A DNA stretch of 64,000 nt from JAAGZL01 sp050291365 (GCA_050291365.1 JBNKJS010000045.1:1-64000); one strand, 5' to 3'. Shown: positions 52,484-62,175, counted from the first letter of the stretch. The notes: generated by a model from the sequence alone, not told the origin. Numbers and translations: made by a program.

Positions 52484-52514
52484 CTTAGGGCTTAGGAATC
52501 AGGGCCGAGGGCCA
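52484..52514. repeat. Dispersed GC-rich intergenic repeat, copy 3 (partial)
   Basis: Immediately after the purH stop, CTTAGGGCTTAGGAATCAGG and GCCGAGGGCCA follow. Read on the minus strand this is TGGCCCTCGGCCCTGATTCC, one base off the core of the copies at 355-380 and 47433-47460. It has only one arm. Confidence 0.5.
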
Positions 52515-52557
52515 TTTCTTCACCTACTCCAAACTGACAATTAACGAGCATTAAATA

Positions 52558-53844
52558 ATGAATATTCTTGTCATCGGCAGCGGCGGACGCGAACATGCAC
52601 TGGCCTGGAAGGCAGCTCAATCACCTTTGGCAGACACCATCTATGTGGCACCTGGCAATGCAGGAACAGCACTGGAACCCAAGCTGGAAAATGTCTCCAT
52701 AGCGGCTGACGATATTCAAGGATTGGTCACCTTTGCCAAAGACAGGGAGATAGGGCTGACCATTGTCGGACCTGAGGCCCCACTGGTGATGGGCATAGTG
52801 GATTCCTTCCAAGCTGCAGGCCTACCCTGCTTTGGACCATCCAAGGGTGCGGCGCAACTGGAGGGATCGAAGTCTTTCACCAAGGATTTTCTGGCTCGGC
52901 ATAACATCCCCACCGGCTCCTACCAGACCTTTACCGATCAGGATGAGGCCCTGACCTATGTATACGAGCATGGTGCGCCCATAGTGATCAAGGCAGACGG
53001 CCTGGCCGCAGGCAAGGGGGTAATCGTTGCCATGGAGCTGGAGACCGCCGAGGCGGCGATCAAGGACATGCTCTCCGGTAACGCCTTTGGCGAAGCGGGA
53101 CACCGGGTGGTGATCGAAGAGTTTTTGGAAGGGGAAGAGGCCAGCTTTATCGTCATGGCCGACGGCAAGAACATTTTGCCGATGGCAACCAGCCAGGACC
53201 ACAAACGGGTGGGTGATGGTGACACCGGCCTCAATACTGGTGGCATGGGGGCCTACTCCCCAGCGCCGGTGGTCACCGATGATATCTATCAGCGCATCAT
53301 GGATGAAGTAATCAACCCAACGGTTCGGGGCATGGCCGCGGAGGGACTCCCCTATACAGGTTTCCTTTATGCTGGCTTAATGATCGCGCCGGACGGCACC
53401 CCCAATGTGATCGAATACAACTGCCGCTTTGGCGACCCTGAGACCCAGCCCATCATGCTACGCATGCAGTCAGACCTGACCGCCCACTGTCTCGCCGCCC
53501 TGGAGGGCAGACTGGATTCTGAGCAGACTAAGTGGGACCCAAGGGCATCACTCGGTGTGGTTCTGGCCGCTGGCGGATACCCATCCAGCTATCGCAAGGG
53601 TGATGAGATAAGCGGACTACCACAGAACGAAACAGAGGGCGAAAAGGTTTTTCATGCCGGCACTGCCATGAAAGATAATCAAGTAATCACCTCAGGTGGA
53701 CGTGTACTCTGTGCTACAGCCTTAGGTAACAGCGTCGCCCAGGCCCAAAAAAGGGCCTACGATCTGGCTGGGCAGATCAGTTGGAGCGACTCATTCTATC
53801 GCAAGGACATCGGCTATAGGGCGGTTGCCAGAGAGCAGTCTTGA
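52558..53844 (+). CDS. purD: Phosphoribosylamine–glycine ligase
   Basis: Second step of purine synthesis. The 428 residues show NILVIGSGGREHALAWK, GPEAPLVMGIVDSF, the ATP-grasp loop KADGLAAGKGVIVA, GGMGAYSPAPVV and EYNCRFGDPETQ. Follows purH after 74 bp that contain the third repeat copy. Its stop overlaps the VanZ-like gene by 4 bases. Confidence 0.98.
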   Translation: MNILVIGSGGREHALAWKAAQSPLADTIYVAPGNAGTALEPKLENVSIAADDIQGLVTFAKDREIGLTIVGPEAPLVMGIVDSFQAAGLPCFGPSKGAAQLEGSKSFTKDFLARHNIPTGSYQTFTDQDEALTYVYEHGAPIVIKADGLAAGKGVIVAMELETAEAAIKDMLSGNAFGEAGHRVVIEEFLEGEEASFIVMADGKNILPMATSQDHKRVGDGDTGLNTGGMGAYSPAPVVTDDIYQRIMDEVINPTVRGMAAEGLPYTGFLYAGLMIAPDGTPNVIEYNCRFGDPETQPIMLRMQSDLTAHCLAALEGRLDSEQTKWDPRASLGVVLAAGGYPSSYRKGDEISGLPQNETEGEKVFHAGTAMKDNQVITSGGRVLCATALGNSVAQAQKRAYDLAGQISWSDSFYRKDIGYRAVAREQS

Positions 53845-54200
53845 CCACCGTCTCCACGGCCCGACTCTTCCAAACACTGCTGTTTCTGGCCTTATGCTCA
53901 ACCCTGGTGATTGCCACTAGTAATTCAGACCTCTCATCCGCCACCGGCATCAATGATAAGGTGGCGCACATCCTAACCTTCATAATGTTAGGACTACTTG
54001 TGCGTCCGGCCTTTCCCTTGTCGACGAACAGATTACGACCTTACCTCTGGCTTCTTTTCTATGGCCTAGGGATTGAGATTATCCAGTACTTCATACCGTC
54101 GCGCAGCTTCTCTCTGCTTGATCTAGCTGCAGACGCCGCAGGCTTGCTAACATCCGTTCTTCTGGCACTGACTATAAAGCGGGCAATACGCGCTTACTGA
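53841..54200 (+). CDS. VanZ-like small membrane protein
   Basis: A 119-residue membrane protein with about four membrane segments. It has DKVAHILTFIMLGLLV and the GLGIEIIQYFIPSRSFSLLDLAADAAG motif, both typical of VanZ-like proteins. VanZ gives low-level teicoplanin resistance in enterococci, but the function of these short gram-negative relatives is unknown. The likely start is TTG overlapping the purD stop (TTGA). Its end overlaps amgK tail to tail by 29 bp. Confidence 0.8.
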   Translation: MTTVSTARLFQTLLFLALCSTLVIATSNSDLSSATGINDKVAHILTFIMLGLLVRPAFPLSTNRLRPYLWLLFYGLGIEIIQYFIPSRSFSLLDLAADAAGLLTSVLLALTIKRAIRAY

Positions 54201-55155
54201 CAAGCCCCGCCAGTTGCTCTAATTCCGGATACTCAGGTGCCAGCTCCACGATATAACCTAGGGTCCTGGGAATATCCTTCAGATAACCCGGCTTGCCATC
54301 GCGTATATTCAGGCGGGCAAAGATGCCGGACGCCTTGAGATGGCGCTGCACCCCCATAAGATCAAACCAGCGCAGGAATACCTCTTCATGCTCTTTGTGC
54401 AGAACCCCGGACTCTAAGGCCAACTCATAGTAACCAAAGACCCACTCTTTCACCCGCTCCCTTGGCCAGCTTATGTAACAATCCTTTAGTAAGGAGACCA
54501 GATCATAGGTGACGGGACCGACTACCGCATCCTGAAAATCCAGGATTCCTGGATTTAGCACTGAAGTCACCAACAGGTTTCTGGAGTGATAATCACGATG
54601 CACGAATACCTGGGGTTGTTCCAGGGCGTTAGCCACCAGTAGCTCGAATAACCTATCCAGTATCTGTCGTTCATCTGCATCTAACGTCAACCCAAGATGC
54701 CGCCCCAACAGCCACTCCGGAAACAGACCCATCTCCTGCAGTAATAGTTCTGAGGAATACAGCGGTAAGCCGTCTCTCTTGCCACAGGCCTGCATCACCT
54801 TGAGTGCGCTCAAGGCGTCAGCATAGAGACGATCTCTCTGACCCTGTTCGAGCAGATCCAGATAATGCTCACTCCCAAGATCGCTCAAGAGCAAAAAACC
54901 CTGCTCAAGATCGGCCGCATGGATCACCGGGACATTCAAACCCAGCTCCCCCAAATGCCTGGCCACAGCAACAAATGGCCGACAATCCTCATTCTCAGGA
55001 GGAGCATCCATAACTATCCTGGTGGCTCCATCTGCCAGCGTGGCCCGATAGTAACGTCTAAAGCTGGCATCCCCTGAGGCCAATTCCAAAGAAAATTCAC
55101 CCAAGCCCACTGAATTTTCCAGCCAAATCTGTAATAATCTCTCTCTAAAGGGCAT
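54172..55155 (-). CDS. amgK: Anomeric MurNAc/GlcNAc kinase, peptidoglycan recycling type
   Basis: Aminoglycoside-phosphotransferase-fold sugar kinase of 327 residues. In Pseudomonas, AmgK phosphorylates MurNAc at C1 so that MurU can make UDP-MurNAc directly, a route that gives intrinsic fosfomycin tolerance. Visible are ASFRRYYRA, the catalytic loop HRDYHSRNLLV, and metal-binding ILDFQDAVVGPVTYDLVSLL. It is divergent from lptD as in Pseudomonas, but murU is not next to it in this window. Confidence 0.88.
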   Translation of the reverse strand: MPFRERLLQIWLENSVGLGEFSLELASGDASFRRYYRATLADGATRIVMDAPPENEDCRPFVAVARHLGELGLNVPVIHAADLEQGFLLLSDLGSEHYLDLLEQGQRDRLYADALSALKVMQACGKRDGLPLYSSELLLQEMGLFPEWLLGRHLGLTLDADERQILDRLFELLVANALEQPQVFVHRDYHSRNLLVTSVLNPGILDFQDAVVGPVTYDLVSLLKDCYISWPRERVKEWVFGYYELALESGVLHKEHEEVFLRWFDLMGVQRHLKASGIFARLNIRDGKPGYLKDIPRTLGYIVELAPEYPELEQLAGLVSKRVLPAL

Positions 55156-55197
55156 ATTGATGAAAAAACCTAGTGCTGTTTGGTAAAAAAGGCTATT

Positions 55198-55228
55198 TTG
55201 ACAGATATATGCGAATTAATCGTAAAAT
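55198..55228 (+). promoter_or_regulatory. Candidate lptD promoter
   Basis: TTGACA (55198-55203) and TAAAAT (55223-55228) lie 19 bp apart in the 213-bp gap between amgK and lptD, pointing toward lptD. The spacing is longer than the 17-bp optimum. No clear sigma-E type GAACTT box is seen. Confidence 0.3.
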
Positions 55229-55368
55229 AATCATAAAGAATGATTGAAGAATTGTTGATTCTATGCGATTTTACCCCTCCTTTGATATATTAGGCGGCGA
55301 CTCACTTGCTTGCGCGCAATGGAGCCAAGAAACATTTAAAACCCGACAAGTCATAGAGAATTAACAAA

Positions 55369-57870
55369 GTGTCAGGAAAAACAAAAATATTACCCGTGGC
55401 TATATGCGCCCTACTGCTCGCTCCATCACTGCTGAGCGCCAAAGCGAAGTGGGATTGCAAGGCTGGGCCAGACAACACTTGGGAATGCTCCAAACCCGGC
55501 GAACGAAAAATTGGTCAACCAGTTGCTACCACCCCTAGCCAGAACAGAAACCAGGGCTCTGTTACCACCACTCCAGCATATGAGAGTACATTTGAGGCGC
55601 GCGAACAAACAGAGACAGAAGAATCCACCGCAGTCGCTGAATATTACGAACCTGTTATTGGGCAGAGACAGCTAGAGGCTGGCAACGCCCTACGCATAGA
55701 CCGCGACCTAAACTGGAATCAATGCGGCCCCCTGAACGATCCGGCCGAACATGCACCAAGACACAGTGGCGAGACCCAGATTACAGCAGATGCCGCTGAC
55801 GTTTCGCGCGAAAACAAACGGGCCACCTTCACCGGCAATGTTGTAGTAACCAAAGACGATCAACTGCTGGAAGCAGATCGCATCACCTACAACAACAAAG
55901 AAGACACCATGGACATTGATGGCTCCATCTACTATCAGAGTCCGGGGCTACTGGTAAGTGGCAGCTCTGCAAAGATGGATATGGGTAACAGTACGGGGCG
56001 AATAAAGAATGCCCAGTATCGCCTCCCCAAGAGACGCGCTCGCGGCAGCGCCTCTCAGGTAGACATAGAGGGTCGTGATAAGAGCAGCTACAAGGATATA
56101 AACTACACAACCTGCCGCCCTGGCAACGAAGACTGGGTGCTGGAGGCAGGCAAGCTTGAGATAGACAAGAGTACAGGCGTTGGCGTAGCTCATGACACAG
56201 TTTTCCGATTCAAGGGTATTCCCTTCTTCTATCTGCCATACGCCAGTTTTCCCATCGATGACCGGCGCAAATCTGGCTTCCTGGTACCATCCATCGGCAG
56301 CTCCGATACTACTGGAACAGACATCTCAGTTCCGTACTACATAAATATCGCGCCCGACATGGATGCCACAATCGTACCCCGACTCATGAGCAAGCGCGGT
56401 CTGATGATAGGTGGAGAATTCCGCTATCTGACAAAAGACTACTACGCAGAAACCAAGCTCGAGATCCTGCCTGACGACAAGGAGAGGAACAGGGGTGAGA
56501 ACAGTACACGCGGTGCATTCTCATACTATAGTCGCGGCAACCTAACACCTAGAGTGACCCTGAATACTAACATCAACTACGCATCCGACAGCGACTACAT
56601 TAAGGATCTGGATGACAGTATGGCGGTCTCAAGCAGCAGATATCTAGAGCGGCGTGGCGACCTGCAATACCACGGAGACAACTGGAATGTATTAGCTCGA
56701 GCTCAATACTACCAGACCATGGACGACACCATAGCCAGAGCAGATCGCCCCTATGCGCGCCTGCCACAGATCCTATTCAACTATGAGAAACCGAACCAGC
56801 TCGGCGGACTTACCCTGCATACAAGGGCAGAGTATGTCTACTTTGACAAAGATGAGAGCGTCCGTGGAAGCCGCTTTGATTTCAATCCTGCTATAAGTCT
56901 CCCCATGCGTAATAGCTGGGGTTATATTACCCCCAAGCTGGGAATGCGCTACACCAGTTATGACCTAAAGGACCAGACAGCGGGTATGTCAGATTCCCCA
57001 GACCGCACTACCGGCACCTTCAGTCTGGATGGAGGAATGTTTTTCGAAAAGATTGGCGAGTCATACACCCACACGCTGGAACCAAGGATGTTCTATCTCT
57101 ACAACTCAAAAGAAAATCAGGATGATATCCCTATTTTTGACACTACCGCCTATGACTTCAGCTTCTATAACATGTTTAGAGAGGACCGCTTCGCTGGCGC
57201 AGACCGTGTAGGTGATGCCAACCAGCTAGCTCTTGCCCTGACCAGCCGCACCTACGACAACGAAACAGGCGTGGAGAGATTCCGCTTCAGCATCGGCGAG
57301 ATCTTCTACTTCGAGGATAGAGAAGTACAACTCGATAATAGCCCTTCAGCCACTGTCCTTTCGGCATCAAACGACAGCAGCTCTGCCATAATAGGTCAAC
57401 TCGCCTGGCAAATCAGCAATAACTGGAGCACCCAGGCAGACATAGAGTGGGATCACAACCGAAGTAACAACAAGACAGCCCAGTCCGCTTTTCATTTAAG
57501 ATACGACAACAAAAAGAGGTCACTGCTTAATCTTGGCTACCGTTACGCCAGGGACTACGAAAACGACGGCGTGTTATTTGAACAGACAGATCTCTCCTTT
57601 CGTCTCCCTGTCACCACACATCTGAATGCAGTTGCCCGTTGGGACTACTCTCTGCTGCATGATCAAACCATGGAATCATTCGCCGGACTTGAGTACAGTA
57701 ACTGTTGCTGGGCCTTCCGTGCCGTTGGACGCCACTACATCAACGATATTGACCAAGATGCAAAAACTGCATTCTACCTGCAACTTGAGCTGAAGGGACT
57801 TACCAGCATAGGCGACAAAGTGGGCGGGTTTCTTGAAGACAATCTTCTCGGATACACAAGAGCCAAATAG
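55369..57870 (+). CDS. lptD: LPS-assembly outer-membrane protein LptD
   Basis: Outer-membrane barrel that inserts lipopolysaccharide together with LptE. The 833 residues start with a signal peptide, then a short Cys-bearing N-terminus (Cys 30 and 40), an OstA/jellyroll periplasmic domain (about 135-280, QITADAADVSRENKRATFTGNVVVT), and a large barrel with FFYLPYASFPIDDRRKSGFLVPSIG. A late Cys-Cys pair in YSNCCWAFR matches the disulfide partners known in E. coli LptD. GTG start. Surely followed by its chaperone gene surA, 5 bp away. Confidence 0.96.
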   Translation: MSGKTKILPVAICALLLAPSLLSAKAKWDCKAGPDNTWECSKPGERKIGQPVATTPSQNRNQGSVTTTPAYESTFEAREQTETEESTAVAEYYEPVIGQRQLEAGNALRIDRDLNWNQCGPLNDPAEHAPRHSGETQITADAADVSRENKRATFTGNVVVTKDDQLLEADRITYNNKEDTMDIDGSIYYQSPGLLVSGSSAKMDMGNSTGRIKNAQYRLPKRRARGSASQVDIEGRDKSSYKDINYTTCRPGNEDWVLEAGKLEIDKSTGVGVAHDTVFRFKGIPFFYLPYASFPIDDRRKSGFLVPSIGSSDTTGTDISVPYYINIAPDMDATIVPRLMSKRGLMIGGEFRYLTKDYYAETKLEILPDDKERNRGENSTRGAFSYYSRGNLTPRVTLNTNINYASDSDYIKDLDDSMAVSSSRYLERRGDLQYHGDNWNVLARAQYYQTMDDTIARADRPYARLPQILFNYEKPNQLGGLTLHTRAEYVYFDKDESVRGSRFDFNPAISLPMRNSWGYITPKLGMRYTSYDLKDQTAGMSDSPDRTTGTFSLDGGMFFEKIGESYTHTLEPRMFYLYNSKENQDDIPIFDTTAYDFSFYNMFREDRFAGADRVGDANQLALALTSRTYDNETGVERFRFSIGEIFYFEDREVQLDNSPSATVLSASNDSSSAIIGQLAWQISNNWSTQADIEWDHNRSNNKTAQSAFHLRYDNKKRSLLNLGYRYARDYENDGVLFEQTDLSFRLPVTTHLNAVARWDYSLLHDQTMESFAGLEYSNCCWAFRAVGRHYINDIDQDAKTAFYLQLELKGLTSIGDKVGGFLEDNLLGYTRAK

Positions 57871-57875
57871 ACACC

Positions 57876-59216
57876 ATGATCAGGCTTCATACTCGCAACA
57901 ACTTGAGTATGTTGTTGCTACTAATTACTTTTGTTGCATCTAACCCGTTATTAGCGGCAAATGTTCAGGATGTAGACCGCATTGTGGCGGTCGTAGACGA
58001 CGAAGTCATAGTTAACAGTGAACTTCAAGAGAGACTGTCCCAGATAGTCTCGCAGCTAAAAGCCAAAAAGGCCAAACTACCTCCAAAAAAGGTCCTAGAA
58101 CGCCAGGTTCTTGAGCGCCTCATAATTGACAAGATACAGCTTGCCGCAGCCGCCAGAGCCGGAATCAATGTTGGTGAAGATATGCTGGCTCAGGCCGTCA
58201 GTAATATTGCCCGCAAAAACAGAATGTCTCTTTCTGAATTTCGCGCTGCGGTTAAGCGCAGCGGCCTCTCTTTCAGTAGATATCGCTCCCAACTGCGCGA
58301 CCAAATTACAAGCCAGCAATTTATGGCCAAGGAGATGAGAAGCCGCGTCAACATCACTGAACGGGAAATAGATGCATACATCGCCAATGCCAAGGAAGTG
58401 GTACAGTCTCCAAAAAAGACCCGGAAGAGTGCATTTCATCTATTGCACATCCTCATAGCCACCCCAGAGGGCGCATCGGCCGAGACAATACAGAAAGCAA
58501 AACGCAAAGCACAAAAACTGGTAAAAAAACTCCGCGCAGGCGCCGATTTCCAGAATGCTGCTCTTTCTGAGTCGGATGGACAACAAGCCCTGGAAGGGGG
58601 CGATCTCGGTTGGCGCTCAAGAAGCCAGCTGCCATCAATATTTGCCAAGGTTGTGCCCAAGATGGGGCGCGGAGAGATTTCTGATCCAATAAGGACATCC
58701 AGCGGTTACCACATAGTCAAAGTTGCAGACTATAAAGGCGGCAACGAGATTAAAACATCCACTGTACTTGAGCAGACCAAGGCCAGGCATATACTGGTTC
58801 GCACCAGCGAAATCACCTCAGACGACGATGCCAGGATACGCCTGGAACAGCTTAAACAACGCCTGGATGGAGGGGATGACTTCGCAGCCATGGCCCGCTC
58901 CCATTCCGACGATCAAGCATCGTCTATTAAAGGTGGAGAGCTTGGATGGATCAGCCCTGGTGACGTAGTACCTGAATTTGAGCAGGAGATGAAACAGCTC
59001 GCCGTTAACGAGATAAGCAAACCATTCCGTACCCAATACGGCTGGCACATTGTACAGGTACTGGAAAGACGCATGCATGATAGAGCCGGAGATATTAAAC
59101 GCTCCCAGGCTAAAGAGGCCATCTTTAGACGCAAGGCGGCAGAAGAGTCCCAGCTACTTTTGCGCAGACTGCGTGATGAAGCATATGTAGAGATTCATCT
59201 AGAAGAGCTAGAATAG
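57876..59216 (+). CDS. surA: Periplasmic chaperone/peptidyl-prolyl isomerase SurA
   Basis: Chaperone for outer-membrane barrel proteins including LptD. The 446 residues have a signal peptide, an N-terminal chaperone domain (DRIVAVVDDEVIVNSELQ), and two parvulin domains (about 185-290 with LHILIATP and EGGDLGWRSRSQLPSIF; about 300-400 with ARHILVRTSE and KGGELGWISPGDVVPEFE), then a closing helix. lptD-surA-pdxA is the standard order. Confidence 0.97.
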   Translation: MIRLHTRNNLSMLLLLITFVASNPLLAANVQDVDRIVAVVDDEVIVNSELQERLSQIVSQLKAKKAKLPPKKVLERQVLERLIIDKIQLAAAARAGINVGEDMLAQAVSNIARKNRMSLSEFRAAVKRSGLSFSRYRSQLRDQITSQQFMAKEMRSRVNITEREIDAYIANAKEVVQSPKKTRKSAFHLLHILIATPEGASAETIQKAKRKAQKLVKKLRAGADFQNAALSESDGQQALEGGDLGWRSRSQLPSIFAKVVPKMGRGEISDPIRTSSGYHIVKVADYKGGNEIKTSTVLEQTKARHILVRTSEITSDDDARIRLEQLKQRLDGGDDFAAMARSHSDDQASSIKGGELGWISPGDVVPEFEQEMKQLAVNEISKPFRTQYGWHIVQVLERRMHDRAGDIKRSQAKEAIFRRKAAEESQLLLRRLRDEAYVEIHLEELE

Positions 59217-59262
59217 AGATTAAAGCTGCAGATAATCTGTAATAACCAACCAGCGGTGTGAC

Positions 59263-60255
59263 ATGAACATGGAGCCCGTCAGAACTGTTTTTACCCCAGG
59301 CGAACCGTCAGGCATTGGGCCCGATTTGTGTGTGCAGCTAGCCCAGCAACCTCTAACAACAACTCTCGTAGTGGTTGCTGATCCAGACCTACTAACTTCA
59401 CGAGCTAATCAGCTTGAACTCCAGCTGGAAGTAGATCTATTTGATCCATCCGCACCAATTACCACCTCAAAGCCTGGAAAGCTCTGTGTACTCCCCGTCC
59501 CACTAACATCAGACTCTAAACCTGGTCAACTAAACCCGAATAACGCTGGCTACGTTCTTGAGTGCCTACGGCAGGCCACCGAGGGCTGCATGAATGGCAC
59601 CTTTCATGCGCTGGTCACCGGCCCAGTACATAAGGGGGTAATAAATGATGCTGGGATCCCCTTCACCGGCCATACCGAATTCCTGGCTGAACTCACAAAT
59701 GGCGACCCGGTAATGATGCTGGCCACCGAGGGATTGAGGGTCGCACTGGCTACCACCCATCTCCCTCTATCGGAGGTAAGCCAGGCCATAACGCCGCAAC
59801 TACTGGAACGGATAATTCGCATCCTGCATACAGACCTGCGCATAAAGTTTGGGATCGAGAATCCGCATATTCTGGTGTGCGGCCTCAACCCTCATGCCGG
59901 GGAAGGGGGCCACCTTGGAACAGAGGAGATTGAGATAATCTCCCCTGTTTTAGAACAGCTGCGCCAGGAAGGGATGCACCTACAAGGACCTCTACCGGCG
60001 GATACCCTGTTCACACCCCACTACCTGGAGCAGGCAGACGCAGTCCTGGCCATGTATCACGACCAGGGACTGCCGGTTCTAAAACATAAGGGTTTTGGCA
60101 GGGCAGTGAACATAACCCTAGGCCTACCCATCATCCGCACCTCGGTTGATCATGGCACGGCCCTGGATCTAGCAGGAACCGGCACGGCCAACCCGGGAAG
60201 TCTGGATGTGGCCCTGAAGACGGCAATGGAGATGGTACTAAACAGCAGGCCCTAA
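59263..60255 (+). CDS. pdxA: 4-Hydroxythreonine-4-phosphate dehydrogenase
   Basis: NAD-dependent step of pyridoxal phosphate synthesis. The 330 residues show TPGEPSGIGPDLC, VTGPVHKGVINDAGIPFTGHTEFL with a metal His, NPHAGEGGHLGTEE, MYHDQGLPVLKHKGFG and RTSVDHGTALDLAGTG. Its end overlaps the convergent ankyrin gene by 4 bases. The usual next genes, rsmA and apaG, are not here. Confidence 0.97.
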   Translation: MNMEPVRTVFTPGEPSGIGPDLCVQLAQQPLTTTLVVVADPDLLTSRANQLELQLEVDLFDPSAPITTSKPGKLCVLPVPLTSDSKPGQLNPNNAGYVLECLRQATEGCMNGTFHALVTGPVHKGVINDAGIPFTGHTEFLAELTNGDPVMMLATEGLRVALATTHLPLSEVSQAITPQLLERIIRILHTDLRIKFGIENPHILVCGLNPHAGEGGHLGTEEIEIISPVLEQLRQEGMHLQGPLPADTLFTPHYLEQADAVLAMYHDQGLPVLKHKGFGRAVNITLGLPIIRTSVDHGTALDLAGTGTANPGSLDVALKTAMEMVLNSRP

Positions 60256-60695
60256 GACGCACCTGCGTCCTGCAACAGCTTCAGTACTTCCTGATGCTTG
60301 CCCTTCTCTGCCCTCTGTACTGCAGTAAGCCCGGCCTTGTTTTTGATGTTTAGATCTGCGCCGGCCTGGATCAATGTTTTAACCGCCTCCTCATGCCCAA
60401 AGGCCGCCGCCTCCATAACTGCACTGGCGCCAACCCCATCTACCGCATTTACATCGGCACCGGCCGACAGCAGGGCCCTGACCGTATGTGTATTGCCGTT
60501 GAAGGCGGCCATAACCAGGGCCGGACGTCCGGACGCATTTTTTGCATTGGCATCCACGCCCTGAGCCAGGACTTTCTGCACCATAACCACATCACCCTCG
60601 GTCGCCGCCGCCAGCAGCAATGGGCTCATATCTGCCGCCCACAGTGGAGACCAACCTATCAACAAAGTGAATAAAATAAGAAAGTTACGTTTCAT
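60252..60695 (-). CDS. Periplasmic ankyrin-repeat protein
   Basis: A 147-residue protein with a signal peptide (MKRNFLILF... with cleavage near LWA/ADM) and about four ankyrin repeats (SPLLLAAATEGDVVMVQKVL, RPALVMAAFNGNTHTVRALL, SAVMEAAAFGHEEAVKTLI, LTAVQRAEKGKHQEVLKLL). Ankyrin repeats bind protein partners; the partner here is unknown. The start at 60695 follows GGTGA. It lies on the opposite strand between pdxA and apaH, where rsmA-apaG lie in related genomes. Confidence 0.85.
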   Translation of the reverse strand: MKRNFLILFTLLIGWSPLWAADMSPLLLAAATEGDVVMVQKVLAQGVDANAKNASGRPALVMAAFNGNTHTVRALLSAGADVNAVDGVGASAVMEAAAFGHEEAVKTLIQAGADLNIKNKAGLTAVQRAEKGKHQEVLKLLQDAGAS

Positions 60696-60877
60696 AGCAT
60701 CACCCGTAAAACCATGCCCTTTCCCCCTATATCGACCGAATCCGAGAAAACCTGAATCGACTTGCAATTACCCGGCTCTCCCGATAATGTTTCGGAACAT
60801 GATAATATTCAGAATAGACTCATCTGCAGCATAATTCCCATGCCATCCCATAAACAAAAACCAGGAAACCAGCAGTA

Positions 60878-61711
60878 GTGGCGGTTTACGCTATTGGCGA
60901 CGTCCAGGGTTGTTATGACCAACTGCGTCAGCTACTGGACCGCATCGAATTTAATCCAGAAGATGACAAACTCTGGTTCGCCGGAGATCTGGTAAACCGC
61001 GGACCAGACTCACTCAAGGTACTACGCTTTGTAAAAGGACTGGGGAAAAGAGCCATCTGTGTGCTGGGTAATCACGACCTGCACCTACTGGCCATGTCTG
61101 AGTCCATAGATAAACATAAGGATCCCAATAACACCCTGGATCAGATCCTAAACGCCCCGGATCGCGACGAGCTACTGCACTGGCTGCGCCATCGCCCGCT
61201 GATACATCGCAGCAAGAAACGTAACTTCAGCATCATCCACGCCGGCCTGCCACCACAGTGGGACATCACCATGGCCATGCAGTGTGCAGCAGAGCTGGAG
61301 TCGGAACTGCAGGGGGACTCCTACCAGGATTATCTGCGTGAGATGTATGGCAATCTACCAGATCGCTGGGATCCAGAGCTTAAGGGGATGGAGCGACTGC
61401 GTTTTATCACCAACTGTTTTACCCGTCTACGCTACTGCACCCCAGACGGTTCCATCTCGCTTAAAGAGAGCTGTGCGCCTGGCAGCCAAGATCCATCCCT
61501 AAGCCCCTGGTATGAAGTGCCTGGACGGGCTAGTGCTGATGAAAACATTCTATTTGGACACTGGTCCACACTGGGCTATGGCAGACACGGCAGCGCCTGG
61601 TCACTGGATAGTGGATGTCTCTGGGGGGGTGCCCTAACGGCCCTGCGTATTCGTAAACACAAGGAGCCGAAACCGTTCCAGCTCGAATGCCCTAAGACCC
61701 TACAACCATAG
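60878..61711 (+). CDS. apaH: Diadenosine tetraphosphatase (symmetrical)
   Basis: Splits Ap4A to two ADP and can remove Np4 caps from RNA. The 277 residues have the metallophosphatase motifs YAIGDVQGCYDQL, WFAGDLVNRGPDSL and LGNHDLHLLA, and FGHWSTLGYG near the end. Start is GTG. It follows the ankyrin gene in divergent orientation. Confidence 0.96.
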   Translation: MAVYAIGDVQGCYDQLRQLLDRIEFNPEDDKLWFAGDLVNRGPDSLKVLRFVKGLGKRAICVLGNHDLHLLAMSESIDKHKDPNNTLDQILNAPDRDELLHWLRHRPLIHRSKKRNFSIIHAGLPPQWDITMAMQCAAELESELQGDSYQDYLREMYGNLPDRWDPELKGMERLRFITNCFTRLRYCTPDGSISLKESCAPGSQDPSLSPWYEVPGRASADENILFGHWSTLGYGRHGSAWSLDSGCLWGGALTALRIRKHKEPKPFQLECPKTLQP

Positions 61712-61749
61712 ACAACCCGATAAGATATAACCTGTTTTAGGAGAAACGT

Positions 61750-62175
61750 ATGGCCAACTCATCATCATTTACCTGGGGAGGATTCCTAACAAGACTTGTG
61801 GCTTCTCTGATACTGGTCTTCTCTACATACAACCCAGAGGGCTATTCCTATTACAATTGGGCACTGGTTGATTTCTCCCAATTTGACGTATTGAAGGGGT
61901 TTGTAGGGGTAGTACTGCTCATAGGCTGGACCATACTGTTGCGGGCAACCTTTAAATCTCTCGGGCCATTTGGAATCATCCTGGCCCTGGCCTTTTTCGG
62001 CCTGCTGATCTGGCTAATCGTAGATTGGCTAGCCATCGCCACCGACAACTTTAAGGTCCTCAGCTATATCGCCGAACTGGTAATCGCAAGCATCATGGGA
62101 GCCGGAGTATCCTGGTCCCACATCCGCAGACGCATCACCGGACAGCTGGATACGGGCGACGTCTCAGACGCGTGA
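61750..62175 (+). CDS. DUF6524-like small membrane protein
   Basis: A 141-residue protein with about four membrane segments (about 12-28, 50-67, 73-95 and 104-122). It starts SSFTWGGFLTRLVASLILVFSTYNPEGYSYYNW, which I recall as typical of the DUF6524 family; function unknown. A good GGAG-like SD (TTTAGGAGAAACGT) lies upstream. Overlaps convergent folA by 12 bp. Confidence 0.78.
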   Translation: MANSSSFTWGGFLTRLVASLILVFSTYNPEGYSYYNWALVDFSQFDVLKGFVGVVLLIGWTILLRATFKSLGPFGIILALAFFGLLIWLIVDWLAIATDNFKVLSYIAELVIASIMGAGVSWSHIRRRITGQLDTGDVSDA

